DNA from: CAYFYS01 sp965202905 | GTDB taxonomy: Bacteria > Pseudomonadota > Alphaproteobacteria > MPNO01 | Reading direction: 5' to 3' | Length of the DNA stretch: 64,000 nucleotides | NCBI GenBank assembly: GCA_965202905.1 | Contig: OZ241868.1 | Coordinates: forward strand, 2,046,001-2,110,000 | Shown: positions 1-9,379 of the stretch, piece after piece | Position numbering within the stretch: the first letter of the stretch is position 1 | Layout of the letters: every line of letters begins with the position of its first letter | Position numbers and translations under genes: made by a program | Notes under the pieces: generated by a model | Told to the model about the DNA's origin: nothing | Databases searched by the model: none | What the model saw: the letters and a program-made list of their open reading frames with translations, nothing else

Positions 1-537
1 GATATCGCCGTGGTAGCCGACCTCGATGTAGTCGTTGTCGCCCCACTCCTCATGCACCAGCGCCGAACCTGGCTCGCGCGCTTCGACCAGATCGACCACC
101 GCGGGCAGCGGGTCGATCTGAACCGTCACCGCATCGGCGATGTCCTCGACCTCGGCGCGCGTGTCGGCGACGCACATCGCGATCAGCTCGCCCACCTGAC
201 GGACCTTGTCGCGGCACAGTACCGGCTGCTCGGACGGCTTGAAGCCGGGCAGCGGCGACAGTGCGCGGATCGGACGGATCCCGGCAAGATCCTCGGCGAG
301 AAAGACCGACTCGCGCAGGCGTTCGGGGATTTCGACCGAGACGATCCGGCCGTGGGCGACGGGGCTCCGGACGAACGCCGCCTCGCGCATGCGGTCGAGG
401 CGGAAATCGCCGATGTAGCGCCCCCGCCCGCGCAGGAACCGGTCGTCCTCCTTGCGCCGAAGGCGGCCGCCGACCCCTTTGTCGGAGGACCCGCGTTCGC
501 CAGCGGGGCCGGGCGAGGCGGGGACGTCAGGCGTCAT
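1..537 (-). CDS. Xanthine dehydrogenase-family molybdopterin-binding large subunit (N-terminal 179 residues, cut by window edge)
   Basis: The minus-strand frame from ATG 537 stays open to the window edge, so only the first 179 codons are present. The start reads MTPDVPASPG and is followed by LRRKEDDRFLRGRGRYIGD and then FVRSPVAHGRI. This is the typical opening of aerobic CO-dehydrogenase/xanthine-dehydrogenase type large subunits (the 'a/b hammerhead' domain). The family binds Mo-pterin cytosine dinucleotide and hydroxylates carbon centres, working with FAD and 2Fe-2S subunits, which are not visible here. Substrate cannot be told from this part. An enamidase and other N-heterocycle-type catabolic genes lie about 35 kb away, but a link is speculation. 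Confidence 0.85.
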   Translation of the reverse strand, partial: MTPDVPASPGPAGERGSSDKGVGGRLRRKEDDRFLRGRGRYIGDFRLDRMREAAFVRSPVAHGRIVSVEIPERLRESVFLAEDLAGIRPIRALSPLPGFKPSEQPVLCRDKVRQVGELIAMCVADTRAEVEDIADAVTVQIDPLPAVVDLVEAREPGSALVHEEWGDNDYIEVGYHGDI

Positions 538-837
538 GTTCCAGCGCCTTCGGCCGAGGGCCGCAGGCAGCCCTGTAGGCGGGACGCACGAAACATCACG
601 GGGCACAATCGGAGGCGACCTTCCGGCATCGAAACCATCCCCATCCAAACGCGGATTGGCGGGGAGTCTAAGTTCAACCGTTTCGCGAGTCGATGGAGAT
701 ACCGTCCGAACGGCAGCCCATCGCTCGTTGCACGGCCGCCCTTCGTCCCATTCCCGTGGTCTGCCGATGCGAATGGGCCTTATGAGCGGCGGATCGGGTT
801 GCCGGTCTTCGCGACAAGCCCCGGCTGGCGGCGGAGG
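538..837. other. Intergenic region between molybdenum hydroxylase start and htpG end
   Basis: About 300 bases with no convincing gene; both neighbours are on the minus strand. It should hold the promoter of the molybdenum hydroxylase gene. No clear terminator hairpin with a T-run was seen after htpG. The ten bases GTCTAAGTTC (near 667) recur upstream of fdxA (near 6209), but two copies are not enough to call an operator. Confidence 0.4.
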
Positions 838-2706
838 TCAGGCCCCGGCCTCGAATCCGCGGGCGAGCGCCTCGCACATGCGGCGCGAGAAGGCGGCGGG
901 GTCGGGCAGGGGCTCGCCTTCCATGATGCGGGCCTGATCGAGCACCAGCCAAGCCGCATCGGAAAGCTGGCTTGCCGATCCGTCCCGGCCGACCGCCTCG
1001 GCGAGGCTCTTGATCAGCGGGTGGCCCGGATTGATCTCCAGGATCCGCTTGAAGCCGGTATCGAGCTGCCTGTGCTGCTTCAACAGCCGCTCCAGGTGGA
1101 TGTCGAGGTCGCCTTCGTCGGCCACCAGGCAGGCCGCGCTGTCGGTCAGCCGGTCCGAGACGCGGACATCCTTGACCTCCTCGTGCAGCGCGAGCTTGAA
1201 CATCGCGATCACCGAATCGATGCGCCCCCGGTCGACCACCTCGCCGGTCCCGGGCGTTTCCTTGGGCGCGATCGCCGACAGGTCGGAGCCCGCCCGGGTG
1301 GCCGACCTGAACGGCTTGTCTTTGAAGGCGCCCACCGAGGGGATCCAGAATTCGTCGACCGGGTCGGTCATCAGCAGCACTTCGATTCCGCGCGCGCGGA
1401 ATCCTTCGAGCTGCGGGCTGCGGCGGACGGCTTCGAGCTCCTCGCCGGTGATGTAGTAGATCGCCTCCTGGCCCTCCTTCATCCGCCCGACATATTCCGA
1501 CAGCCCGACCAGGCCCTCGCCGGCGGTCGAATGGAACCGGACCAGCGGCAGCAGCGCCTCGTGCCGGTCGCGGTCCTCGTAGAGGCCTTCCTTGAGCACC
1601 GCGCCGAAGGTATCCCAGAACGCCGCATAGGCGGCAGGCTCGGCCTCGGCCTTCTTGCCCAGATCGCCGAGCACCCGCTTGACGATCGCCTGGCGCATCC
1701 GATTGAGCACCGGGCTGGCCTGTAGCATCTCGCGGCCGATATTGAGCGGCAGGTCCTCGCTGTCGACCAGCCCGCGCAGGAAACGCAGCCACTGCGGGAT
1801 CAGTTCCGGGCATTGGTCGGTCACGAAAACCCGTTTGACGTAGAGCTTCACGCCGTGCTTGCGCTCGGGGTTGAACAGGTCGAACGGCCGCTGCGCGGGG
1901 ATGAACAGCAGGTTGGTGTATTCCTGCATGCCCTCGGCGCGCCAGTGCAGCGTCATCCAGGGCTCGTCGAACGCGTGGGCGACATGGTGGTAGAACTCTT
2001 TGTACTGCTCTTCGGTAATCTCGCCGCGCGGCCGCGTCCAAAGCGCCGAGCCGACATTGACGGTCTCTTCATCGTCGCCGTGCGAAAGCACGATCGGGAG
2101 CGCGATGTGGTCGGAATAGGTCTTGACGATGTCGCGCAGCGTCGCCGGATCGAGAAACTCGTCCTCGCCGGCGCGCAGATGCAGCAGCACCGTCGTGCCG
2201 CGGCCCGGGCGGGCCGCCTCGCCGATGGTGAACGAACCCGTGCCGTCCGAAGTCCAGCGCCAGGCGGCCTCCTCGCCCGCCCGCCGGCTGGTGACCTCGA
2301 CCTTCCCGGCGACCATGAAGGAGGAGTAGAAGCCGACGCCGAACTGGCCGATCAGGGCAAGCGCGCTGTCCGCCTCGCTTGCGTCCCGGGCGATGTAATC
2401 GCTGGTGCCCGAGCGCGCGATGGTGCCGAGATCGCCGATCAGGGCCTCGCGGTCCATGCCGATGCCGTTATCGGCGATCTCGATGGTTCGCGCCCCGCCA
2501 TCGAGCGTGATGCGGATGCGGAAATCCGGGTCGTCGGCGGTCAGGTCCGGCTTGGTGATCGCCTCGTAGCGTAGCCTGTCGCAAGCGTCGGATGCGTTGG
2601 AAATCAGCTCGCGCAGGAAGATCCGCTTCTCGCTGTAAAGCGAGTTCGCGACGATGTGAAGAAGTCTGGAGACTTCCGTCTGAAATTCCAGCGTCTCTTC
2701 GGCCAT
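838..2706 (-). CDS. htpG: Molecular chaperone HtpG (Hsp90 family)
   Basis: The 622-residue product fits the usual HtpG length. HtpG is a cytosolic ATP-dependent Hsp90 homodimer that remodels client proteins under heat or redox stress. The GHKL ATPase N-box reads ELISNASDACDRLRY (Glu33, Asn37, Asp40), and the next nucleotide-binding motif DNGIGM lies near residue 80. ATG 2706 is preferred over an in-frame TTG nine bases upstream because GGAG lies 9 bases before the ATG. The gene is monocistronic and divergent from the helicase at 2846. A heat-shock-type promoter is suggested upstream. Confidence 0.97.
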   Translation of the reverse strand: MAEETLEFQTEVSRLLHIVANSLYSEKRIFLRELISNASDACDRLRYEAITKPDLTADDPDFRIRITLDGGARTIEIADNGIGMDREALIGDLGTIARSGTSDYIARDASEADSALALIGQFGVGFYSSFMVAGKVEVTSRRAGEEAAWRWTSDGTGSFTIGEAARPGRGTTVLLHLRAGEDEFLDPATLRDIVKTYSDHIALPIVLSHGDDEETVNVGSALWTRPRGEITEEQYKEFYHHVAHAFDEPWMTLHWRAEGMQEYTNLLFIPAQRPFDLFNPERKHGVKLYVKRVFVTDQCPELIPQWLRFLRGLVDSEDLPLNIGREMLQASPVLNRMRQAIVKRVLGDLGKKAEAEPAAYAAFWDTFGAVLKEGLYEDRDRHEALLPLVRFHSTAGEGLVGLSEYVGRMKEGQEAIYYITGEELEAVRRSPQLEGFRARGIEVLLMTDPVDEFWIPSVGAFKDKPFRSATRAGSDLSAIAPKETPGTGEVVDRGRIDSVIAMFKLALHEEVKDVRVSDRLTDSAACLVADEGDLDIHLERLLKQHRQLDTGFKRILEINPGHPLIKSLAEAVGRDGSASQLSDAAWLVLDQARIMEGEPLPDPAAFSRRMCEALARGFEAGA

Positions 2707-2768
2707 GCGGTCCAACTCCGGTCCTTAAGCACCCCGGGCGGCCCTTGCCGGCACCCAGCCCGCCCACA

Positions 2769-2798
2769 GATATGCGCGGCCGATCGGGCCCGCGCAAG
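2769..2798 (-). promoter_or_regulatory. Candidate RpoH-type promoter for htpG
   Basis: Read on the minus strand, CTTG (2798-2795) is followed after 18 bases by CGCATATC (2776-2769), about 60 bases before the htpG start. This is close to the alphaproteobacterial heat-shock pattern CTTG-N17/18-CYTATNT. It is a pattern match by eye only. Confidence 0.35.
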
Positions 2799-2845
2799 CC
2801 CCGTCGAAGCTTGCTTTTTCCGCTTGGAACAACGATGCTGAGAGC

Positions 2846-5359
2846 ATGTCCGCAAACGGGCCGCGTGCGCGCATTACGGCCGTTCTGGGGCCGACGAATA
2901 CCGGCAAGACCCATTACGCCATCGAGCGTTTGCTGATCCATTCGAACGGGGTCATCGGATTTCCGCTGCGGCTGCTGGCGCACGAGAACTACGACCGGGT
3001 CGTCAAGCTCAAAGGCGCCAGGCAGGTTGCCCTGGTGACCGGGGAGGAGAAGATCGTCCCCGCCCGGGCGCGCTATTTCCTGTGCACCGCCGAATCGATG
3101 CCGCTGGACCGCCGCTTCGACTTCGTTGCGGTCGACGAGATCCAGATGTGCGCCGATGCCGAGCGCGGCCACGTGTTCACCGAGCGCCTGCTCGACGCGC
3201 GCGGCATCGTGGAGACCATGTTCCTGGGCGCGGATACGATGCGCTCCATGATCGGCAAGCTGGTGCCCGAAGCCGAGTTCGTCGCCCGGCCGCGGCTGTC
3301 GCGGCTGAGCTACGCCGGCGCGAAAAAGCTTACCCGGCTGCCCAGACGGAGCGCCGTTGTCGCGTTCTCCGCCGGCCGGGTTTATGAGATCGCCGAGTTG
3401 CTGCGGCGCCAGCGCGGCGGTGCGGCGATCGTCCTGGGGGCGCTGAGCCCGCGGACGCGGAGCGCCCAGGTCGCGATGTTCCAGGACGGCGAGGTCGACT
3501 ATCTGGTCGCGACCGATGCAATCGGCATGGGCCTGAACATGCGGCTCGACCATGTCGCGTTCTACGAGCGGCAGAAGTTCGACGGGCGGATACACCGCAC
3601 CCTGAGCGCCGCCGAACTCGGCCAGATCGCCGGCCGCGCCGGGCGCTACATGTCCGACGGCACTTTCGGTACCGTCGCCATGCTGGGCGCGCTCGAGCCC
3701 GAGATCGTCGAGGCGGTGGAATCCCACAGATTCAAGCCGCTGACCGAGATTCAATGGCGCAACGGCGGTCTCGACTTTCGGACCGCGGCGGCGCTGCTCG
3801 CAAGCCTCGAGACCAGGCCGCCGCGCGCCGGGCTGGTGCGCGCGCGCGAGGGCGACGACCAGCTCGCGCTCGCCGCCATGCTGCACGACGAGGCGGTGAC
3901 CGCAAAGGCGCGGAGCCCGGATATGCTGCGGCTGCTGTGGGAGGTCTGCCAGATCCCCGACTATCGCAAGACGATGGCCGAGGCTCACACACGCCTGCTG
4001 GCGACGGTCTTTGGCCATCTGGCGGGGCGGGACGGACGCCTGCCGACCGACTGGATCGCGCGCCAGATCGCCAATCTCGACCGGACCGACGGAGACATCG
4101 ACACCTTGATGTCGCGCATCGCCCATGTCCGGACCTGGACCTACATCTCCCACCGCGGCGACTGGATCGACGATTCGGCCGCTTGGCGGGAGCGGGCGCG
4201 CGCGATCGAGGACCGGCTGTCCGATGCCCTGCACGAGAGCCTGACCCGGCGCTTCGTCGATCGGCGCGCAGCGATCCTGAGGCGGGCCGGCGACAGCTCC
4301 GATCTGATCGCCTCGGTCGATCCATCGGGCGATGTCAGCGTCGAGGGCGAGCCCGTCGGCCGGATCGACGGGTTCCGGTTCGTTCCGCTGACGGCGGACG
4401 GGGACTACGGCAGGCGCGCGCTGACCGCGGCGACAAGCCGCATCGTGCAGCACGAGATCAACGCCCGCGTCGCGAGGCTGGCGGATTCCGGCGATGACAG
4501 GTTCAGCCTGTGTGACGATGCGACCATCCTGTGGCAGGACCTGGGCGTTGCGCGGCTGTCCGCCGGTCCGGCGCCGCTGGAGCCGGGAATCGAGATCAAC
4601 GCCGGCGGCGCGCTGGAGCGCGACCAGATCGGACGCGTGCGTGCGCGGCTGGCAGCCTGGCTGCACGCCCATCTCGCGGCCGGCCTTGCGCCGCTCTACG
4701 GGCTGCGGGAAGCAGGCTTCGCCGGCGCGGCGCGCGGGCTCGCCTTCCAGCTCGTCGAGGCGCTGGGATCGGTCCGCCGCCGCGCGGTCCGCTCGCTGCT
4801 TGCCGACATCGCTTCGAATGACCGCCGCGCGATGCAGCGCCTGGGCGTGCGGTTCGGCCTCGAAGCGATCTACCTTCCGGCGCTGATCAAGCCGCGAGCG
4901 GCGCGGCTGCGCGCGCTGTTGTGGTCGATCCACAATGGCCAGCCACCGCGCGCCGCCCCGGCCCCGGGCCTGTGCTCGGTACGGGCCGACGCCGCCGTGA
5001 ACAGCGCGTTCTACGCCGCCTGCGGCTATTGGGTCCTGGCCGACCAGGCGATCCGAATCGACATTCTCGACCGGCTGGCGATCGCGCTCTCGAAGGCCGC
5101 GCGCGCCGGGCCTTTCGCGCCGACCGCGGCGATGATCTCGCCGACGGGACTGACCGCCGAGCAGGCCCCGGCCGTGTTGAACGCGCTGGGCTATCGCCCG
5201 GCGGAGAACGGCGCGGAAGACCGGTACATCCGTGTCGGGGCGCGGCCCAAGCGCCCGCACAAGCAGTCGCGCGGCGTCGACCGCCGGGGTCCGGCCGCGG
5301 CAACAGTCGATCCCGGCTCGCCCTTCGCAATTCTCCGGGAACTTAAGAGGTCCGAATGA
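2846..5359 (+). CDS. SUV3-like superfamily 2 RNA/DNA helicase
   Basis: The 837-residue protein resembles the alphaproteobacterial relatives of the mitochondrial degradosome helicase SUV3. Walker A is GPTNTGKT (residues 15-22), the DExx box is VDEIQMC near residue 97, and motif VI is QIAGRAGRY near residue 260. Duplex RNA unwinding in RNA turnover is the family role; no bacterial target is certain. The stop overlaps the ATG of the following S4-domain gene (ATGA at 5356), so the two are translationally coupled. The same pair followed by ferredoxin and CarD is a familiar alphaproteobacterial neighbourhood. Confidence 0.9.
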   Translation: MSANGPRARITAVLGPTNTGKTHYAIERLLIHSNGVIGFPLRLLAHENYDRVVKLKGARQVALVTGEEKIVPARARYFLCTAESMPLDRRFDFVAVDEIQMCADAERGHVFTERLLDARGIVETMFLGADTMRSMIGKLVPEAEFVARPRLSRLSYAGAKKLTRLPRRSAVVAFSAGRVYEIAELLRRQRGGAAIVLGALSPRTRSAQVAMFQDGEVDYLVATDAIGMGLNMRLDHVAFYERQKFDGRIHRTLSAAELGQIAGRAGRYMSDGTFGTVAMLGALEPEIVEAVESHRFKPLTEIQWRNGGLDFRTAAALLASLETRPPRAGLVRAREGDDQLALAAMLHDEAVTAKARSPDMLRLLWEVCQIPDYRKTMAEAHTRLLATVFGHLAGRDGRLPTDWIARQIANLDRTDGDIDTLMSRIAHVRTWTYISHRGDWIDDSAAWRERARAIEDRLSDALHESLTRRFVDRRAAILRRAGDSSDLIASVDPSGDVSVEGEPVGRIDGFRFVPLTADGDYGRRALTAATSRIVQHEINARVARLADSGDDRFSLCDDATILWQDLGVARLSAGPAPLEPGIEINAGGALERDQIGRVRARLAAWLHAHLAAGLAPLYGLREAGFAGAARGLAFQLVEALGSVRRRAVRSLLADIASNDRRAMQRLGVRFGLEAIYLPALIKPRAARLRALLWSIHNGQPPRAAPAPGLCSVRADAAVNSAFYAACGYWVLADQAIRIDILDRLAIALSKAARAGPFAPTAAMISPTGLTAEQAPAVLNALGYRPAENGAEDRYIRVGARPKRPHKQSRGVDRRGPAAATVDPGSPFAILRELKRSE

Positions 5360-5682
5360 CGGAAACGACGATGCGCATCGACAAGTGGCTCTGGCGCGCC
5401 CGGTTCTCCAAGAGTCGTACACAGGCGAACAGGCTCTGCCAGGACGGCAAGATACGCATCAACGGGACCGTCATTACCAAGGCCAACCAGCCGGTCCGCC
5501 CCGGCAACGTGCTTACCTTTCCCCAGGCGCGCACTATTCGCGTCGTGCGGGTCGTGGCGCTGGGCGAACGCCGCGGGCCGGCGCAGGAAGCCCGGTCTCT
5601 GTATGAGGAGATCGCCGAGTCCGCCGCCGGGGCCATCCCGCTCACCGCGACGAGCCCTTCGCCGACCGCGCTGGCCGGCTAG
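5356..5682 (+). CDS. S4-domain RNA-binding protein (heat-shock protein 15 / HslR-like)
   Basis: This 108-residue basic protein begins MTETTMRIDKWLWRARFSKS, the signature opening of Hsp15-type S4 domains. The S4 fold (about residues 7-70) includes RTQANRLCQDGKIRINGTV. In E. coli Hsp15 binds stalled 50S subunits carrying nascent peptidyl-tRNA; a ribosome-rescue or rRNA-binding role is inferred here. The start overlaps the helicase stop by four bases. The C-terminal tail after residue 90 is low-complexity and probably disordered. Confidence 0.9.
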   Translation: MTETTMRIDKWLWRARFSKSRTQANRLCQDGKIRINGTVITKANQPVRPGNVLTFPQARTIRVVRVVALGERRGPAQEARSLYEEIAESAAGAIPLTATSPSPTALAG

Positions 5683-5683
5683 A

Positions 5684-6151
5684 ATGCTGAACCGGATCAA
5701 AGAGTTCTTCGTTACTCGCGACGGCCAAGCGGCGTCGGGGACGACCGGCCACAGCCACCAGGAGCGGAAGATCGCCGCCGCGGCGCTGCTCGTCCATGCC
5801 GCGTGCGTCGATGATTCCTACGACGAGGTCGAGCGCCGGCGCATTCTGGCGCTTCTCGGCTCCCGCCTGTCGCTGAGCCGGGACGAGGCGAAGACTCTGA
5901 TGGAAGCCGCCGAGTCCAAGGTCGAAAACGCGGCCCAGATCCTCGGCTTCACCCGCGCGGTGAAGGACAATTTCTCCTATGACGAGCGGATCGAACTGGT
6001 CGAAATGCTGTGGGAGGTGGTGCTCGCCGACGGCCATCTCGACGCGCACGAGGCTCAGCTCATGCGCCGGATCGGCGGGCTGATCTACGTCACCGACCGC
6101 GATCGGGGCCTCGCGCGCCAGCGCGCCGCAGCGCGGCTGGACGGCGGCTGA
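5684..6151 (+). CDS. TerB-family (tellurite-resistance-like) protein
   Basis: The 155-residue protein starts at ATG 5684, directly after the S4 gene. Longer upstream starts belong to another gene's frame. The helical, acidic body contains AAAALLVHAACVDDSYDEVE and MLWEVVLADGHLDAHEAQLM. These are the paired Asp-rich helices of the TerB/COG4103 fold, thought to bind divalent metal. Cellular role is unknown; despite the name, tellurite resistance should not be assumed. It probably belongs to the helicase-S4 operon. Confidence 0.85.
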   Translation: MLNRIKEFFVTRDGQAASGTTGHSHQERKIAAAALLVHAACVDDSYDEVERRRILALLGSRLSLSRDEAKTLMEAAESKVENAAQILGFTRAVKDNFSYDERIELVEMLWEVVLADGHLDAHEAQLMRRIGGLIYVTDRDRGLARQRAAARLDGG

Positions 6152-6302
6152 CCGCTGCCCGAGTGGAGCTTTTCGAAACGTCAAAGGGGTTGGTTCCATA
6201 CGGCAATCGGTCTAAGTTCCCCACCGTTTGACAAGGAAAGCCCGGCGGGCCGGAGTACATCGGACGCGGTTGGGGCGCAATCGGATCGGGAGTGGAGTCG
6301 AG

Positions 6303-6641
6303 ATGACCTACATCGTCAACGAGATCTGCATCAAGTGCAAGTTCATGGACTGCGTGGAGGTCTGCCCGGTGGACTGTTTCTACGAGGGCGAGAACATGCT
6401 GGTCATCCACCCCGACGAGTGCATCGATTGCGGCGTGTGCGAGCCTGAATGCCCGATAGAGGCGATCCATCCCGACACCGATGACGGTGCCGAGGAGTGG
6501 GTCGAGCACAACCGCAAATATTCCGAGTTGTGGCCGAACATCACGCGCAAGGGCGATCCGCCGGCCGACGGCGACGACTGGCGCGAGGTCGCCGACAAGT
6601 TCAGCCAGCACTTTTCGGAGAAGCCCGGTCAGGGCACCTGA
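6303..6641 (+). CDS. fdxA: 7Fe ferredoxin FdxA ([3Fe-4S][4Fe-4S])
   Basis: The 112-residue protein has the two cysteine blocks of FdxA: Cys9, Cys12, Cys17, Cys21 and Cys25 in CIKCKFMDCVEVCPVDCF, and Cys40, Cys43, Cys46 and Cys50 in CIDCGVCEPECP. These hold one 3Fe-4S and one 4Fe-4S cluster for low-potential electron transfer in the cytosol. ATG 6303 gives the usual MTYIVNEICIKC start; the open frame further upstream is not family sequence. carD follows downstream on the same strand, a conserved alphaproteobacterial order. Confidence 0.95.
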   Translation: MTYIVNEICIKCKFMDCVEVCPVDCFYEGENMLVIHPDECIDCGVCEPECPIEAIHPDTDDGAEEWVEHNRKYSELWPNITRKGDPPADGDDWREVADKFSQHFSEKPGQGT

Positions 6642-6666
6642 GCCGCGTGGGCGGCGCCACCGCCGC

Positions 6667-6710
6667 GGGTACTGTACTGCTTACATTTCAAGCAATTTTC
6701 TGGTACCCGT
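6667..6710. other. Imperfect stem-loop downstream of fdxA
   Basis: CGGGTAC at 6667-6673 can pair with GTACCCG at 6704-6710, and TGCTT with AAGCA inside it. It lies about 25 bases after the fdxA stop. It could end the fdxA transcript or structure the roughly 250-base leader of carD. There is no T-run, so it is not a classical intrinsic terminator. Confidence 0.35.
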
Positions 6711-6888
6711 AACCAGGGCCGAGGGAGACGCGTTCGGGGCGGGTCCGCAGGGTCCTCGCGTGGACCTCCCTGCGCCTGCGATCATCGACAGTGCCGGGCG
6801 GGAGGCCCTGTCCTTTCAGGCAGAGGAATCGGAAGGGCGACACACCGGCAGGCGATCCAAGCCGGCATCGTGAGGTAGAGACGGCGCT

Positions 6889-7389
6889 ATGGCAAGAAAA
6901 CTGCCCTTTTCGAAGGGGGATTATGTTGTCTATCCGACACACGGGGTCGGCAAGGTCCTGGGGGTCGAGAACCGCGAGATCGCCGGCTTCGATCTCAAGC
7001 TGTTCGTGATCTCGTTCGAGGCCGAGAAGATGACGCTGCGCGTCCCGGTGGACAAGGTCAAGGACTCCGGGCTGCGGCGGATCAGCTCACGCGACAAGAT
7101 GAACACGGCCATGACCACCCTGCGCGGACGGGCCCGCGGCAAGCGGACCATGTGGTCGCGCCGGGCCCAGGAATACGAGGCGAAGATCCACAGCGGCGAT
7201 CCGGTCTCGATCGCCGAAGTCGTGCGCGATCTGCACCGCGCCGCCGGCCAGCCCGACCAGTCCTACAGCGAGCGGCAGATGTACGAGGCCGCCTTGGAGC
7301 GTCTCGCCGACGAACTTGCCCTGGTCGAGAAGATCGACCGCAATGCCGCCACCCAAAAGCTGGAGGCCGTGCTGTCCAAGGCGGCGTGA
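6889..7389 (+). CDS. carD: CarD/CdnL-family RNA polymerase-binding regulator
   Basis: The 166-residue protein opens MARKLPFSKGDYVVYPTHGV, the Tudor-like RNAP-interaction domain of CarD/CdnL. An alpha-helical C-terminal domain (after about residue 65) includes KRTMWSRRAQEYEAKI, where CdnL proteins contact promoter DNA at the upstream edge of the bubble. The family stabilises open complexes at rRNA and other housekeeping promoters. It is probably transcribed from its own promoter in the 250-base gap after fdxA. Full length, no lesions. Confidence 0.95.
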   Translation: MARKLPFSKGDYVVYPTHGVGKVLGVENREIAGFDLKLFVISFEAEKMTLRVPVDKVKDSGLRRISSRDKMNTAMTTLRGRARGKRTMWSRRAQEYEAKIHSGDPVSIAEVVRDLHRAAGQPDQSYSERQMYEAALERLADELALVEKIDRNAATQKLEAVLSKAA

Positions 7390-7413
7390 CGGCCACCGCC
7401 CCGGACGGCCGCA

Positions 7414-9273
7414 TCACAGCGCGTAGACGTTCAGCACCTGGGCACGGCCGCGCAGCGCCTGCGGGCCCAGCCGGCGCATCTCGAACCGGCCGTGGACGCG
7501 GGCTGCCACGGTCTCGCTCAGCATCACCGCCGCCTCCTCCTCGGACTCCGTGCTCGCGGACCTGGTCTTGGCAAGCTGCTCCAGCCGCTGAGCGGTGTTT
7601 ACCGTATCGCCCACCAGCGTGTAGTTGATCCGGCCCGGTGCGCCGATATTGCCGACAATCGCAGGTCCGGTGTGGAGCCCGATCCGGACGCGCACCGGGG
7701 CGAGCCCCGCGGCCCGGCGCCCGGCATTGTCCGCGGCCAGCGCGCTGCGGATCGCCAGCGCCGCGCGGCAGGCTTGGCCGGCATGGTCGGCGCCGCCGAA
7801 AGGCGGCCCCCAGAAGGCCATCACCGAATCCCCGATATACTTGTCGACGGCGCCCTCGGTCGCGTCGATGCAGGCCGCGAGCAGGCTGAAATGGGCATTC
7901 AGCAGGTTCGCGGTCTCCGCCGCGCCGAGCGACTCGGCAAGCGTCGTGAAGCGGACGATGTCGGTGAACATCACCGTCACCTCGCGCTCCTCGGAGGCGA
8001 TGTCGGCATCCGGCCCCAGGGCGATCAGGCGGGTAACCAGCTTGCGCGGCACATAGGTCTCGAACCGGCGCAGCGCATTGCTCATAACGTTGAAGGCGCG
8101 TGCCGCATCGTCGAGCTCGCGCAGCCGGCTGGCCGGCACGATCGGCACCTCGGACAGTTCGAGCGCGCCGACGCGCCGGGTCGCCTCGGCAAGCCCGGCG
8201 ATCGGCTGGGCCAGCCGGCGGCCGAGAAACAGGGCCGCGACGACCCCGAGGCCGAGTATGCCGAGGCCGACCAGTGCGGTGATCTGCAGCCGCACGAACT
8301 CGTCGCCCTGGGTCGAGCCCGGCCTGACATAGGCCCCGACCAGCAGCGGCCGGTCGGCGTAGCCGGCGAGCTCGCGGTAGATGACCGGGTAGTTCTCTCC
8401 GCCGATCTCGACCAAATGACCCTTGGTGTGCTTGCTGAACCGCAGCAGCACCAGCTCATGGCGGGCGGACTCGTTCCACAGATTGGCCAGAACCGGATCG
8501 TCGATCTGCTCGATCCCCGGCAAAGGAATATCGGACGCACGCGGCCATGCGCCCTCGGCAAGCGAGCGGTGCGCCAGCACATGGTTAGGTCCATAGAGGA
8601 TGAAACCGTCGGGAATCGCGTCCGACCGTCGGTCGTGCAGGAAGCGCGACAGCGCCCGCACAGTCACCGTGGAGACCAGCATGCCGATGAATTCGCCGTT
8701 CCGACGAATCGGTGCGCGCAGATTGACCAGCGTGGAGGCGATCCGCCGGTTCCAGATCAGTGCGCCCCAATAGGCCTCCTTGCGCCGGCGCGCCTCGGCG
8801 AGCGCGGTTCTGAACAGGGGGATGGCCGCGCCATTCTGGATGTGGATTCCGAGCAGCTTTTCGGCCCGGCTGACGCGGATCACCTCGACCGTGGGCGAGA
8901 TGAACGCGATGCCGAGGAGTTGCGGCGTGGCGGCCATCGAGCCGATCATGTAATCGACGAGCTGGATGGTGTCGGCGACATCGATCTCGCCGCGCCGGAT
9001 CAGGTCGGCCAGAAACGCGTTGCCGTCGCGCACCGGGTCCAGATGCTGGCGCAGGCTGCGCGCAAGCCCGCCGGTCGCAAGCTCCGCCTTGTCGGCCAGG
9101 AGCCCCAGCGTGTTGCGCGCCGCGCCCCACAGCCCGATCGCCAGAACCGCCGCGGTGCCCAGGAAGACCAGCCCGCAGAGTGCGGCCATCAAGGCGGTCG
9201 AGATCGACAGCCGGAACCGGTCGTCCCCAACGGCCGCGGCCGTCGAATCCCGGGACCTGATCGCGCGCAGCAT
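7414..9273 (-). CDS. Membrane class III adenylate/guanylate cyclase with periplasmic sensor and HAMP
   Basis: The 619-residue protein starts at ATG 9273. It has a transmembrane helix near residues 25-50 (LMAALCGLVFLGTAAVLAIG), then an extracytoplasmic sensor region of about 280 residues (CACHE-like), and a second helix (ITALVGLGILGLGVVAALFL). A HAMP linker and the catalytic domain follow. Metal-binding aspartates are in VTVMFTDIVRFTTL and KYIGDSVMAFWG, and NYTLVGDTVNTAQRLE marks the core. It should make cAMP or cGMP in response to a periplasmic signal. It is convergent with carD and divergent from the YpsA-like gene. Longer upstream starts are possible but unsupported. Confidence 0.9.
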   Translation of the reverse strand: MLRAIRSRDSTAAAVGDDRFRLSISTALMAALCGLVFLGTAAVLAIGLWGAARNTLGLLADKAELATGGLARSLRQHLDPVRDGNAFLADLIRRGEIDVADTIQLVDYMIGSMAATPQLLGIAFISPTVEVIRVSRAEKLLGIHIQNGAAIPLFRTALAEARRRKEAYWGALIWNRRIASTLVNLRAPIRRNGEFIGMLVSTVTVRALSRFLHDRRSDAIPDGFILYGPNHVLAHRSLAEGAWPRASDIPLPGIEQIDDPVLANLWNESARHELVLLRFSKHTKGHLVEIGGENYPVIYRELAGYADRPLLVGAYVRPGSTQGDEFVRLQITALVGLGILGLGVVAALFLGRRLAQPIAGLAEATRRVGALELSEVPIVPASRLRELDDAARAFNVMSNALRRFETYVPRKLVTRLIALGPDADIASEEREVTVMFTDIVRFTTLAESLGAAETANLLNAHFSLLAACIDATEGAVDKYIGDSVMAFWGPPFGGADHAGQACRAALAIRSALAADNAGRRAAGLAPVRVRIGLHTGPAIVGNIGAPGRINYTLVGDTVNTAQRLEQLAKTRSASTESEEEAAVMLSETVAARVHGRFEMRRLGPQALRGRAQVLNVYAL

Positions 9274-9379
9274 CGCCGCAAGGTATGATGAGCTTTTAGC
9301 CGAGGCAATTGCCCGCGATGATCGCAGGCATGGCTGGATCCGGCGAAGCAGCGCGGTTGTCGGCGCCGCGCCGGCGGGC

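Noticed and set aside
10..1725. 571-codon plus-strand open frame across the molybdenum hydroxylase and htpG
   Set aside because: It is antisense to two recognisable genes; GC-rich third positions keep several frames open.
5603..5683. Upstream extension of the TerB gene to 5603
   Set aside because: This part is the out-of-frame shadow of the S4-domain gene; ATG 5684 gives the normal family start.
6642..6888. Possible 6S or other structured RNA between fdxA and carD
   Set aside because: Only a modest stem-loop can be drawn by eye; no conserved 6S bubble was recognised.
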